DNA from: Neopestalotiopsis rosae
Taxonomy: Eukaryota > Ascomycota > Sordariomycetes > Amphisphaeriales > Sporocadaceae
Assembly: GCA_023078685.1 (NCBI GenBank)
Contig: JALGAS010000006.1
Span: forward strand, 2,728,001-2,792,000
Reading direction: 5' to 3'
Length of the DNA stretch: 64,000 bases
Shown: one piece after another, positions 25,782 through 37,459 of the stretch
How positions within the stretch are numbered: position 1 is the first letter of the stretch
Layout: every line of letters starts with the position of its first letter
Notes under the pieces: generated by a model
Told to the model about the DNA's origin: nothing
What the model saw: only the letters and a program-made list of their open reading frames with translations
Databases searched by the model: none
Translations under genes and position numbers: made by a program

Positions 25782-27398
25782 ATGGGAAATTCCTGCAGTA
25801 CCAACCAGAGTTGTGAATGGAACTTGGATCCGGGCGCAGTCGTATCTTTTGAGGCGGACCCAGATGTCGTACGTTTTCTTCGAGGTCTCAACCATTCCGA
25901 AAATGATACTAATACGGTCATAATCGTGATAGGCTGGAATTGGCGTAAGTAAAACCTGATGAGATGTTCTAAGCACCCATCGAGAGTACCGCTTCTCAAT
26001 TTCTTTCTTTTTTCTTTTTTGTCTTCCTTCTTCGGAAGTTGCTGACCATCGGCTCTGATCAAGGTCATTGCTGCTTTCTTCATATCTGCGTGGCTAACCT
26101 TTGTCATTGCACTTTTCACGTACAACCTCGTCGATGGAGTCATGGATGAAAATACTCCCGGCATTGCCACGATTGACCTGAAGTTGCGCACTTGGGTATT
26201 GAACAGGATCGAGGGAACGGGAGTCGACAAGACGCGGGAGTATATTCGCAAAAGGGTGACCAAGGAGAAGATGCAAGAGGTCTGCCTCATGCTATCTGAT
26301 CAGCAACTCGTCACCGGCGCCGCAATTTTGATTGTGGGCTATATGAAGCACTGCGAAATCACGCAATACCACTTTTACATCGCGGCGAACCTCACCCTCG
26401 TGTCTTTTGCCACGTATCAGTCCGTCCTGCTGATCGTTCGCGATGTGCTTCAGATCAACATACGCAGAGGCTGGAGAATGGGATGGATTACCATCCTCTC
26501 TGGTAGCGTATTGACCCTCAATCTCATCATCTACAACGACAACTTTCTAGTCCCGCAATATTATGGTCTGTCAATGGATTGCTTCTGGAGACAGCTAACA
26601 GGCGGTTTCATCCCGCCGATAATTCCATATGTCGTGGTGGGCATCGTTGTCGACTTGTTGTCGGGATATTTCATTGCTTCTTGTTTGTATCCAGAGATTC
26701 GGGATCTGAGACCGGTCAAGTATCTCGAGCGTAAAGCAAGCAAGTTGCTTAGTCAACCAACATATATATATCAGAGCGTTGAACGGCACGTTGACCAGGA
26801 CTCCAGGACGCGGTGGTTGTGGAAGATAGTTGAATGGCCTGCCTGGTTCCTATTTGTCATATCCTTTACACTTCGTGAGATAGTCTCCTCATTATACTTC
26901 GATCTGGCGCGCATATTCTTGTACCTGTATCAAACCACGTTTTCGGTAAAATGGGCAAGGGACAACGCAGCATCCGAAGGTAGGGATGGCCAAGAAGACA
27001 GTTGGGGTTTTGGTCAAATTCTTCCTCTACTACTGTTGGCCCTCCCATTAGCTTCTTTCGTCGAGGCGGTTTATGGTAAGTCAACGATTACACCTGTACT
27101 TTCTCTGGCTTCCTAGACGGCGTGAGCGTCAAGAGAATAAGAACGAAGCTAATGTCGTCGTTGGGCAGGAACCCGAGATTCTGCAACCTCGCCTGATGAT
27201 GCTGAGCATACCAGACGGACCGGTACTGCTGACACAGCCAACACGACCAGCACGACCAGCACAGACAAAATGACACGTTACGAAGAGGAACTGTACAACA
27301 AACAATGGTTTTTATCGTGGATGGTTCTTGTCTTGTGTTCGATTTTTGGGATAATCGTCTTTCTGGCGACTTATTTGCAAAATGGATTTCCAGTTTAA
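25782..27398 (+). CDS. MGN-family polytopic membrane protein, copy B
   Basis: Exons 25782-25868, 25933-25944 (12 nt), 26064-27075, 27169-27398; 446 aa, in frame throughout. Tandem paralogue of the upstream gene, same strand and same four-exon layout. N-terminus MGNSCSTNQS again fits N-myristoylation (Gly2, Ser6) with Cys5. The stretch VVSFEADPDV-AGIG precedes about eight hydrophobic segments, with MLSDQQLVTGAAILIVGY, KHCEITQYHFYIAANLT, WRMGWITILSGSVLTLNLII and GQEDSWGFGQILPLLLLALP. The last exon has a Thr/Ser-rich linker (ANTTSTTSTD) before MTRYEEELYNKQWFLSWMVL and a final membrane segment. The two copies are closest in the first membrane segments and differ most in the linker. No recognised domain; not a transporter family I can name. 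Confidence 0.83.
25933..25944 (+). other. 12-nt microexon of MGN copy B
   Basis: Encodes Ala-Gly-Ile-Gly, flanked by GATAG and GTAAGT. Upstream intron 25869-25932 has GTACGT and a CTAAT branch; downstream intron 25945-26063 has CTGAC and AAG. Confidence 0.82.
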
Positions 27399-28713
27399 GT
27401 ATTGGTGGGCAAGCCAAGGACTTCACGTAGCTTGCGAAGCAGAAGGGCGATTGAAGCTGTCTCTAGTGTTGCTTTTATGTTGTTTGCCGTGCAATTGAGG
27501 AGTGCTGATGAGCGTAACAGTTCATCTTGGATCTCATGTAGATGTACAGCTAACCTAGTACACTGATTCGTGGAAATGCTTGTGTGTGCAGTCAAGGCTT
27601 GAGCCAGTGCACGTTAATGTGAGCTTATCGCTGCATCTGCCCAAAATGGACGGGAGCTGCCATTGAATGTGTCCATTCCATCCTAGCGCAGCGCTTCTTT
27701 AGTGGGTGGGATGGACCCCTGAGCGGTAAACTCTGATTAAGAGACCTTTGAGACCCTGGCAAAACAAGGTAATCACGACCCCCAAGCCATCGTGCGTCAT
27801 CGCTCATTCCAGATTTCCAGTTCCTCCCACGTCTGAATAATATGGGGGACGGGAGATGGGGGCCATCGATTGCGACTGCCTGTTAAGCGCCCAAGAGAGG
27901 GCATTCTATTCATCTGATGTGTGTACCTGGTAAGAATCATGCTGTCTCAATTAGACAGTCTACCTACCTCGAACTTTTCGACAATGGCTTCATTGCCTCT
28001 TTTGCACTCGTCTACTTCTTCCTAAATTCACCTTCTTTTTTCTCATTTATCCGTCCTTTGAAATTGCCTTCCCATCTTGAAGTTACTATTTTGACTGCAA
28101 GCTGCATTGCTCGAAACAAGGTATCCATCGCCAGGGTCCAGCCTCTACATGCGCCAGCTGTTTTTTCTGGATTCGTTTCTCTCTTGCCCTCCATTCACGA
28201 ATCGCGTCTCGACCTGCAACCAGGGTCATTGAGGGGCCGGGCCTCCATCGAACCAAGGCCAGCGCATCTCGTTTTGCCCACCGGACTGCTATTCGTTGTT
28301 GGCTACGCACCTGTTCCTACGTCACAACTTACCCTACCAGGTTACCGGACACTCACTCTCATCGAACCGCTCGCGACCCAGCGCAACTTGCCTGCTTGCC
28401 AACCAACAAGTCTTCGCGCCAAGTCTGCCCCAGCCTTAGCTCAAGGGGAACAGCTGGGAAACATCCCTGCCAACAAATAAGACTTCTTCTTTGGCTGATA
28501 TACATAATTGCTTCTGGATCCCTTCTTTCTTTCCTTCCTTTTGACTTGGATCATGCAATATCAGTCTGTTGGAATATTCTTGTTGACAAAAACTCGAGCC
28601 TCGACATAGCACCCAGTCGTGGTGCACCGACTATATACTCCGCCAGCCGGCGCTACCTTACCCGCCGATCTTTTACGATACCTACTGCTACGCTAGCATC
28701 ACTACCTTACACA
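27399..28713. other. Intergenic region, promoter of thaumatin-like gene
   Basis: A 187-codon open frame (27917-28480) crosses this region, but it has no family resemblance and sits where the leader of the next gene is expected; I treat it as non-coding. C/T-rich stretches at 28015-28075 and 28520-28550 look like leader sequence. Confidence 0.45.
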
Positions 28714-30016
28714 ATGTCGCGCGACTCGAGATCGCGCAGTACAATGCCCTCCTTCCGGAGAAAACCGCTCTTTGCTGCAGCACTGCTGTTATTATCTGAG
28801 GCGCAACCCGTCCGCGCAATTGTATATCCCAGCTTCCACGAATTGTTCAAGTTCGACTATCTCCACCCAAGACCAGAAGCCGCTCCGATAGATGGTGTAT
28901 CTAAGCGCACCGTGTCCAAGCGCGAGAATCCTATACCTCTCATTGTTACCAACAATTGCGGCGATACCATCTGGCCTGGAATTGCTACGCAAGCCGGCGA
29001 TGGTCCCGAGTCCAGCGGATTTGAGTTGGGACCCGGCGAAACAAGAGACCTGACCGTAGGGCCAACATGGAATGGTCGCGTCTGGGGCAGGACAAATTGC
29101 ACAGTTAGTAATGAAACGGCAACTTGCCTGACGGGCGACTGCTTTGGACTGTTGGAATGCGACTATAGTGTAAGTTTGCCGACAAGAACAGATTCATGCT
29201 TGCTCTAGTTACTAATGAATACTGCTATAGGGAGCCGCTCCAGCGACGCTCGCAGAGTTCAATCTTGCTGGTGGCCAGACGGGCCTCCAGACCTTCTACG
29301 ACATCTCTTTGGTCGACGGTTACAATCTACCTGTAGGAGTCGTCTATCAACCAGCCAGCAACACAAGCGATATTCCTCCAAATTTTGTCAATGCTGCTTG
29401 CATAGCCACCCCGGGATATCTCATGTCACCCAATAGAACTGGGTACTACTACACCAACTCGAGCTATCCCATGCCATACGAAGATACTCAGACGAACTCC
29501 GGGATTACTAATTGGTGTCCCTGGGATCTTCAAGCATTTCCACCAGACAAGCCTGGCGATGGCATTTACCCATACCCAGATGACCAGATTGAGCGGCCAG
29601 TTTTTGACCCGTGCAAGAGCGCTTGTACTGCCACGAATGCGGCAAGCGACTGCTGCACAGGCGATTACAACGACCCCAGCAAGTGTAAGCGCAACCTGTA
29701 CGCAACAAATGCAAAGAGGGTATGTCCAGACGCATACAGCTTTGCCTATGACGATCAAACCTCGACCTTTATCATCCCGAGTGGTGGAGGCTGGGAGGTA
29801 GTTTTCTGCCCAGAGGGACGCAGCACAAACATTCTCGAGACGTACGGTGACCAGATTTCGGCATTGGCAGCCGGCGGAGTCGTGACTGAGGAGATGACGC
29901 AACTGGCTATGAACATTAGCTACATCGACTCCGTCTCTAGTGCTTCTGCCTGCCTGACCAGTCCGATGCTGGTTGTTGCAGTGACTGGCGCTATTGCTGC
30001 TCTGGCAGCTTTCTAG
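28714..30016 (+). CDS. Thaumatin-like secreted protein, probably GPI-anchored
   Basis: Exons 28714-29169 and 29231-30016; 413 aa. A short basic leader then a hydrophobic signal segment (FAAALLLLSEAQPVRA, residues ~18-34). The thaumatin fold is shown by IPLIVTNNCGDTIWPGIAT, FELGPGETRDLTV, WNGRVWGRTNC and the family signature CLTGDCFGLLEC, then many Cys residues including CKSACTATNAASDCCTG and CPDAYSFAYDDQTSTF (the usual C-terminal block). The end, CLTSPMLVVAVTGAIAALAAF, is a short hydrophobic tail preceded by small residues, as in GPI-anchor signals, so the product probably sits in the plasma membrane or wall. Family members bind or cleave beta-glucans; catalytic function here is not demonstrated. 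A second in-frame ATG 10 codons in (MPSFRRKP) is an equally good start. Confidence 0.9.
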
Positions 30017-31388
30017 ATACTGGGAGGCTCGAGTTGACAGGCAATTATGACGAAATGAAGACTCACGGAGAGATGATGGAGTTGATCAGTAGAGATAGAA
30101 CCCGGGAAAGATAGATCCCGGGCAAGTACACAAGAGCTGGACTTGATCGTGTACTACAGATACCTGACACAGGTCAACGTCATTCATTAGCGGATAGACA
30201 TTATGAATTCCTGATACCCTTTTATATAGCACCTGGATAATGCAAATGAAATGCATTTGAATCACGAGTCTTGATGGCAATCAACAGTCTGACATGTCCC
30301 TTACTCTTGTCTGTGATCCGCGAGACGCGAAGGGATAAGCTATCCCGCCATAGCTATGGTTATATATCTATTTCAGCTGAAGTTGAGTGTTAAATGTCCG
30401 TCTAAGCCTTTCATCTTGGGCTAGTGAGAGTTCACAGCGTGCAGTGGCGTATATTGAATGCGGTTGCTAGTCAATCCCCCATGCCTATCATTGTGATATG
30501 AGGATATCCTCGACAGCTGATTTGTCCTTCTTGTCTCGAGGCAGCTGCTGTGGCGGACACGATAGTGATCTGTTCGCTCCTAGCTACAGAAGCTGAGATG
30601 CTCGAAGGCGTCTAGTCTACAACCTTAATTTGCATCTGTGGCACATTTTGAATCTGAGCTTTCAGCTTTAAGCACATGTCAGGTCCCATTGGAGTTGGAG
30701 CAATCACCTCACAGTGCGCTTTCATTAATGAAAATCAGGGGATGCGAGTGCCGCCTGTTAACGCAGTACCCCATCAACTACTCCAAATGGGCGGCAGCAT
30801 GCACCAATTTCCGTCTCAACCGACTACTCCAACAAAGTTCAACGCTTATCCCCCGCTCTGGTAAACAAGCTTTTAAGCACAGAGGCACTTGCATCGCGTA
30901 CTGTGCTGCCATTGCCAATCCGGTACTCGCCTGAGGTCGCCATGGCGCTACCGAATGCGGTGACTGTCTCTGCCCATCACAACTCTACCCTTTCGTGTTG
31001 CCGCGCCTGCCAATGGTTGCCAATGGTACTATTCAATGTGCCGGGCTTTGACGCGGACCGCGAGACAAGACAACTAATTTAGCACCTTTTCTGTGGCTTC
31101 CCCAAATTCTCGGGAATGACTGGAGCTGAGGAAAGGTAGCTGCGGTTGGAGATATATTCAATACCTTCCCCTCCTCCACCTCTGATAGCTCTGGTGTTTG
31201 ATGCTCCTCTCCCCCTCAGCTTCTCGTCCAACCAACCTAAACAACCTACGTACCTCGGGTGACTTATGCTGCTGTAGCACCCAATCAACAAACAACTACA
31301 TCTTTGAGCTTCAACAACTAAACTGTAGCACGACTACATACACTCTACTCACCAATTGATTCAAGCAACCTTTCACAAATCTGTTACC
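30017..31388. other. Intergenic region
   Basis: 3' flank of the thaumatin-like gene and promoter of the CFEM gene. A perfect GATAGAACCCGGGAAAGATAG-type inverted patch near 30096-30122 (CCCGGGAAAG...ATCCCGGG) may be a weak hairpin. No gene seen. Confidence 0.45.
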
Positions 31389-32065
31389 ATGAAGTCTGCC
31401 ATTATCCTCGTTGGCGCAGCAATGGCTGTTGCACAGAACTTTTCAGGGCAGCCATCGTGTGCTGTAAGTAGTTCTTCGCAAACTCCGCGTAACACGAGTT
31501 CTTCAGCTCTTGCTCTCCCAACAGATTGCAAGAGCTTGCTTCTCTGGCTATGACTCTAACAAATCTAATCTAGACTTCCTGCCTCAGCGCAGCCATTACC
31601 GGTGCCGGCTGTGCCTTGGATGATTCTGCCTGCCAATGCGGACCTACACAATCAGCCATTGCCGCCTCAGCCGGAGTCTGTCTCCTCGGCGCCTGTCCCG
31701 CGTCCGATCTGATTCAAGCACAGAGCGCCGGCGCAGCCGCTTGCGCTGCGTACTCGGCCACCGCAGGCTCCGGTTCCTCGACCGGCACCATGAGCATCAC
31801 CACGGCGCCGACGACGACGGCTACCGACAGCAGCATGAGCAACACCTTGTCCCGCAGCGGCGACACCATTATCGGCGTCTCGACCAACAGCTCCGGCTCG
31901 GCCACCGAGACCAAGACGCTCTCCGGCACGGTGCAGACTCCTTCGGTCTCCAACAGTGCTAGTGTTAGCGGCACCGGCAGCACCAATGTCGCACCCACGG
32001 CCGCTCCGGCTAAGATTGTTGGTGGTGTTTTGGCGGGTCTCCTCGGCGTTGTTGCTGCTCTTTGA
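31389..32065 (+). CDS. CFEM-domain protein, probably GPI-anchored
   Basis: Exons 31389-31463 and 31574-32065; 188 aa. Signal peptide MKSAIILVGAAMAVAQ. Residues ~20-85 carry the eight-cysteine CFEM pattern: PSC-x3-C across the intron, then GAGCALDDSACQC (with the Asp that ligates haem iron in CFEM proteins of the Csa2 type), GVCLLGAC and AAAC. A long Ser/Thr-rich, probably O-glycosylated stalk follows, then PAKIVGGVLAGLLGVVAAL, a GPI-signal-like tail. CFEM proteins act at the fungal surface in haem/iron uptake, adhesion or host interaction; which of these applies is not visible. Its neighbour upstream is also a surface protein, but they are 1.4 kb apart and not obviously co-regulated. Confidence 0.92.
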
Positions 32066-34783
32066 GGAGCGAGTTCTGAGTCTGCTGAGCTGGGAATGAG
32101 CGTGGTATTCTTCTTGTTCAATGTATTTTCTCTTCATGCGCCAAAAGCCAGCGTGGACAAGCCTGTTGTTACTTTCAGGGCTCGGTGAATGTAATGGACC
32201 TAGGATTCTGTACGAGCTGAGAATGTAATACTCACTGCCAGTCTGTATTGTTTTCCTCAGGAAGTTGATGAATGAGTCAGCTGTCTTTCGTCTTCAAATC
32301 GCAACATTACCTTGGTACTCCCACTTGATTTCTAGAAACATGCAAGTCACATATTCTCACGGACACGTCCTCAAGACCACCCAGATATTCATCGGTTATG
32401 TCAGCAAATTTCCACGCCACACTCTTGCGTCCAATGATGGTTGATAGTATACAGTTGTGCTCAGCTTACATGTGGAGCCCTGCATCTCTAGCGTGAGATG
32501 AGCCAATATTATACTCGGATCCACCATGAGCAGGCATTACTCGCAGCTGAAGGTTTTGGTAAGTCAACCATATAAGTAATTGGATGAGGACTCTGATCAC
32601 TCTCTTTTATTCTACTTTAGAATATGGGATGCTCATAATACTGTCATGGTGGATTCATATTGCCGTCTGGAACAGAACTTTGTGTAGGCAACCTTTTTCC
32701 AGAAAAGAGAAATTGTGACAAGATAACGATGATAGACACTGCAGAGTGCGAGCGAATAGTCCTGATACTTCAGAGTTTTCATGTCTCATGGTGGTATTTT
32801 CGCCGGGCGGGTATTTGTTTGATGCGGAAAGTGTGAATTAGTGATTACCTGGCCGCCAAAAGAGAAGAGAATATTGACGTCCTATAAATGTGGTACAGTA
32901 AATCGAAGTGTATTGCTCAGTGGACCCGCGTTCTGTCCTGCCGCTCAGCTCGTCAATAACACGAATGGGTTTCGGTCGACGAGATTGATTCGGGACCCGA
33001 TCAGAAGGTCGCATCGTCGAGCTTTGGAAATCCATGCTTTATGAAACAGGTTTTGCAGCCTCCATGGTGAGGAAATCGATTGAGGAGACGAACGGAAGCC
33101 AAAAAGTCTCGGATTAGGACAAATAGGGACATGTTTATTCTGTGCAATCATCAGAAAGCAAGCGGCATCACCCAAGAGTCGTTCAGTTTCCCCAAACCAA
33201 GCCAAATAGTTGCGGAACGACAGTATGTGACATTGAAAATACACTGCCCCAAATGATTGTACAGCAAGGTTGAGTTCCAATGAATGTATTCGTGAATGAA
33301 ATCTTAAATAGGTAAATAGACGCCCAACTTATCGCTGGTCCAGTGATTGGGACATGACCAGGAAACACAAATAAACTGGACGTTGGGTTAGGCCAATGGG
33401 AAAGGCGTCAGACTGACGTCCGTCCAAGAAATTCTTTTTTTTTTTTTTTTTGTTCTTTTCCTCCAAGCCCTGCATTCGAAGCTCGCAGCTGTTCTCTATT
33501 TTATTTTATTTTATTTTATTTTAGTTTCTCCTTTCCTTAAGCCCCTTGCTTGTCTGACACCCATTGGGTTCTCTTCCCCGTCCAGCCATCCAGCCACCCT
33601 TCTCATTCACTGTCTGCTCACTTACTTCGTAAGTTCTGGGCGTGGCTGCTTCCCCCATATCTCTCCACTTCTCTGGGCGTGTTTTGTATTCTGTTCATAT
33701 TTCCCCATTGGACCTACGCGAAGCTCTGTGAAGCCGAGTTGTGAGAAGAAAGCTAACAGGGACTGGGCTTGTCATCACGTCAAGTTTTCTCTCACCAATT
33801 ACGCATGCAAACTTTCGTCTGCGCTTACCCTGTGTGTATGGGCGTCGGAACAGAAAGAAGATACTTCCTAACCAAAGAAATAGATGCTGTGTTAAAACGG
33901 CGTCTTGGCGATTTCTCCTTCTTTCACATGGAGCATGAAATGTGACCGGTTGACGCCAACTTTTGGATCTTGGCTGGAACATCGTCCAGGATATCTGATC
34001 AAATCTGACGAACCAGCAGGTTCTGCCAACTATATCTTGCAAAGTATGCCTCCAAGCGGGACTGCAGTGAAGCATAGTGACTTGCTCGAGTGAGGTCAGG
34101 GCCACTTCAGGACTGGACGATGTCCGAGGGAATACGTTATGAGACATGAAAACGACGTGGACTTCCTTTGTAGAGCGCAAATAGTGAACTCGGACTTCAG
34201 ATGATCCTCTATTTGTGCCCAACTATGAAGTAGCTATTTTCAAACATTCACTCATGATATTCGCATAATCTGATTGGATCACAATGCCAAGATTTTGCTA
34301 TGATTTGAACGAATCCTTTGGTAAATCACATGTGTTCTCTGAAAGTCCTTCCAAGTACATGGCAACAAGAGCAGCTTCTCAAGAAAAACGATGACTACAA
34401 TATCTACGTATGTGCACAGCTGCACCAAATGTTGCCCGTGGAAAATTCATGTAGATATTGTTTGCGATACGGAGACAACCAAGTCTCCATGGTGATAACC
34501 AGACCAAGTCAAACTGACATGTATGCCAAAATCTATGATGAAGCGCCTCTTGAGCGGCGCCCGCTGATGCAGGAGTCAATTTGCAACAGCGCACATATGA
34601 CAGGACCACGTTGCCTCTCGCTTTGCGCGGTGTTATAGCTCTATAATGCCTTGCAACGCCTTTAAATGTCAACGCCACAGGCTCGCTGTGCGATTCTACC
34701 GTTCTGGTGGAAAGGCCAGATTTTCTCGTCGAGCGGTGTAGTCGAAGAGAATAGCATCAAGTGAACCAAGAGAGGGATCTTGT
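32066..34783. other. Convergent intergenic region with simple repeats
   Basis: 2.7 kb between the CFEM gene and the minus-strand ankyrin gene. Contains 17 T at 33435-33451 and five units of a TTTTA pentamer at about 33498-33522. A 175-codon minus-strand frame (33695-34222) has no family resemblance. No gene supported. Confidence 0.5.
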
Positions 34784-35641
34784 TTACCGAGCCTTCTTGG
34801 CAGCTTTTCTCCGCTCAAACTCGGCGCGCTCCTCGTCATCGCTACCGCTGAACTCTGCATCGTCGTCGCTCTCATCTTCGGCCTGAACGTCGGCAGCAAA
34901 CATGTTGTTGGCGGTGCCGCCGCTCGACGCGGAAGGCTTGACCTCGCCGGCGCCCACAAAGTCGCCCTGGTTCAGGCTGGCGTACTCGTGCTTGGAGATG
35001 AGGTCCCGCAGCTCCTTGTTGGTCGGGTCCACGAGCTGGTACGCCGTGAGCTTGGCCTTGTTCTTCACCCGGGGGTTGGATCCGGCCTCGAGCATCATCG
35101 AGACCAGAGCGTTGCCAAACTCGCGCTGGGCCGGCGGCTCCGAGTTGATCCAGCGAATGGCCGAGTGTAGCGGCGTGTCGCCCTCGGCACGGTTGACGGG
35201 GTCGCATTCGAAGTCTGGTTGGTCGAGAAGCATGTCTATTATCTCGTCTGTTGACTAAAGTCAGCGCCCTCTTACTCAACAATGATCCAAGTGGGCATGG
35301 TTCGTATTGTGTATCTTTGTAGGTATTGGACATCATGGTGATGTTGGTGATGTAGCTCGAGTGTGAGTGAGAAGACCAAAACATACAGTTTCCTTGCAGT
35401 GCTGCCTCGTGGTATAGATGGTTGCCCATGACAGTGGTCGTCTTGTTCATCAGAGAAGAAATCTCGTCGTCGCTCTTGCAGTTCTCGACGATCTCAGTGA
35501 GAAGCTCGACATTGTTGCGCCGGCAAGCCTCGATGAGCTGCTCCTTGACCGATGCGCCCTGAGAGACAAAGTTAGAGATATCGAAGCCTCCCAACACCGA
35601 GTAGGCGCCCGGCATACCTCGTGCTCCCGATCGTCCGCCAT
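34784..35641 (-). CDS. Small ankyrin-repeat protein with acidic C-terminus
   Basis: Exons in coding order: 35641-35618 (8 codons), 35558-35387, 35247-34784; 219 aa, all in frame. The short first exon (MADDREHE) joins to GASVKEQLIEACRRNNVELL. Two to three ankyrin-like units follow (NHLYHEAALQGN, then GDTPLHSAIRWINS, then VSMMLEAGSNPRVKNKAKL), and a C-terminal tail rich in Glu/Asp (AEDESDDDAEFSGSDDEE) ending ERRKAAKKAR. The size, ankyrin content and acidic tail recall yeast Yar1, the chaperone of ribosomal protein Rps3, but the match is not close enough to name it. Soluble, probably cytosolic/nuclear. Confidence 0.85.
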
Positions 35642-36396
35642 TTCCGGATCGTCGAGGCTTGTTCGTCTGGCGACAAAGAGCTGACCCAAGTTATTTGGGG
35701 GTGAGGTTTTGGCGGGGTAATCCCTGCTGTATGTTTACGTGCAGGAGATTTTTAGACGATGGTCACTCTGCAAATACGTCAAGAAAGGCTGCAGCGTTCG
35801 AAGCGTACGAGTCACTCGGATAGTTGGTGGTATGGTATTTCCGGTCTCAAAAGAGAGGGCTGACGTTGTTACGGGCACGAGGAGGAAGCAAGTAGTGTGG
35901 CGGTGATCAAAGAGCGTTTGGGTACGTACGAGTAATTGTCCTGTCACAAGCCAGTCAATGCCCAGCGACCCCCTTATTCCACTGATACAAGCAAGCGCCT
36001 GGCCGCCTGGTGTCTGTACGTAAATAGGCTGGTACTTTTCGCGGGGCTGAGCCTGGCGCGATCGGGAAGCCTGACGTCGGCCACAGAAAGAGAGACCTGG
36101 CTCGCCTGGCTGCTGGCTGCTGGTACCTGGCCTGGCTGGCGGCGTGGCGGGGCATTTGTAGAGGTTGTGGTGGGGGCCCATTGTCTCAAGCCAGACTGGC
36201 GATTTGATTGGCTGCTATGCTATTCAAGCTCCGCCAAAATTTGGAAATGGGCAGACATCGATAACGAGTCACCTTTTTTGAATCGCGAAAAACTTCATAC
36301 CTTTCTTTAAAGACAGCCCATTGAGGACCGGCACCCTACGAACAGCACCGTATAATCCTTGCAACTTGCAGTAGAGGATATTGAACGACCGTCACC
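35642..36396. promoter_or_regulatory. Divergent promoter region
   Basis: Between the ankyrin gene (-) and RPC11 (+). Repeated GGCTGGC/GCCTGGC units around 36045-36145 give it a local purine/pyrimidine pattern. No other element recognised. Confidence 0.45.
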
Positions 36397-36888
36397 ATGC
36401 TTCTGTGTAAAACTACCACTGATCAAACGCTTGCTACGATCGATGCGCCTGAACGAATTTTCTTGGCTAACAACTCTTGTCTTTCGCAGTCTGTCCACAC
36501 TGTTCCAACGCGCTCACGGTCGGCCTCAGCCCCGAAACCGGTCGCAACCGACTCGAATGTCGAACATGCCCGTACCAGCATCTAATCACGACGTCTATGT
36601 TCAGCCGTCGCGAGTACACACGCAAGGAGAGGGAGGACGTCTTTGGTGGACCAGGCGCCTGGGACAATGCCGACAAGACTCCAGTTCAGTGCCCCAAGGA
36701 GGGTTGCAACGGCAATGAGGCTGCTTTCTTCCAGGTCCAGATTCGCAGTGCTGATGAGCCCATGACAAGTTTCTTCAAGGTGAGTAGCTTGGGCCGGACT
36801 CGACTATCGTGACCGCAAGGATATGGAAAGCTGACATAATGTTCTTTCACAGTGTATGACTTGCGGTGGACGATGGAGAGAAAACTAG
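36397..36888 (+). CDS. RPC11: RNA polymerase III subunit RPC11 (RPC10)
   Basis: Exons 36397-36406 (10 nt), 36490-36779, 36853-36888; 111 aa, the same size as yeast Rpc11 (110 aa). The first exon supplies MLL plus one base, and splicing gives MLLFCPHCSNAL, matching the family start. N-terminal zinc ribbon: CPHC and CRTC; DVFGGPGAWDNADKT linker; C-terminal TFIIS-like ribbon: CPKEGC, then QIRSADEPMTSFFKC with the catalytic Asp-Glu hairpin, and CGGRWREN at the end. The subunit promotes RNA cleavage by Pol III and is needed for termination and reinitiation in the nucleus. No alternative reading is likely. Confidence 0.96.
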
Positions 36889-37459
36889 ATTTTTATTTGT
36901 GGACTCTGTGTTCTCGGCCAAGCAAAGCATCATTTGGTTTGCTTTTACATTTTTTTGCATGGCAGTGGCGTTTGGGCGTCCGGTAAAGGCGCCGGGATAC
37001 AGTATGGGATTTGGTTGTTTTCTGGATATTCAAGAGGCGAGGAAAATAGAGGGAGCAAATGCAATTGCCGGCTAGCATAAAGAGTATACGCCTCTAGTAC
37101 TCGGGCATGTGCTCAAATACGAGGCTCTGCTGCATCTCACGGTTCGGGCCCACTCTCGGGATGAATGCGCTCCCAAATTTCTTCCCCAGCCCGTGTTTGC
37201 ATACAGTGTGGTTATATTTCCGGCGGCGTCTATTCTCGACACTTCACCTCGAATTTGCTGATCTTGTCTTAACCTACCCCGGGTCGAGATGCCGTAAATC
37301 GTATGGCATGAACTTTGGCAGCTACCTTGTCCAATGTAATCGCCTGACGCGATTAGGACTCTTTCATGTTTATTGTGCAAAACGCATTGTTTCCCTGGAG
37401 ATAGCAGGAATCAGCCTGTCTATCGAATCGGTAAATTGGTATCAAGGTGCTTTAGATAA
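36889..37459. other. Convergent intergenic region
   Basis: 3' ends of RPC11 (+) and MED31 (-). No supported gene. Confidence 0.5.

Noticed and set aside
27917..28480. 187-codon frame upstream of the thaumatin-like gene
   Set aside because: No domain, mixed composition, lies where a leader is expected.
33695..34222. 175-codon minus-strand frame
   Set aside because: Composition unlike the neighbouring genes and no family match.
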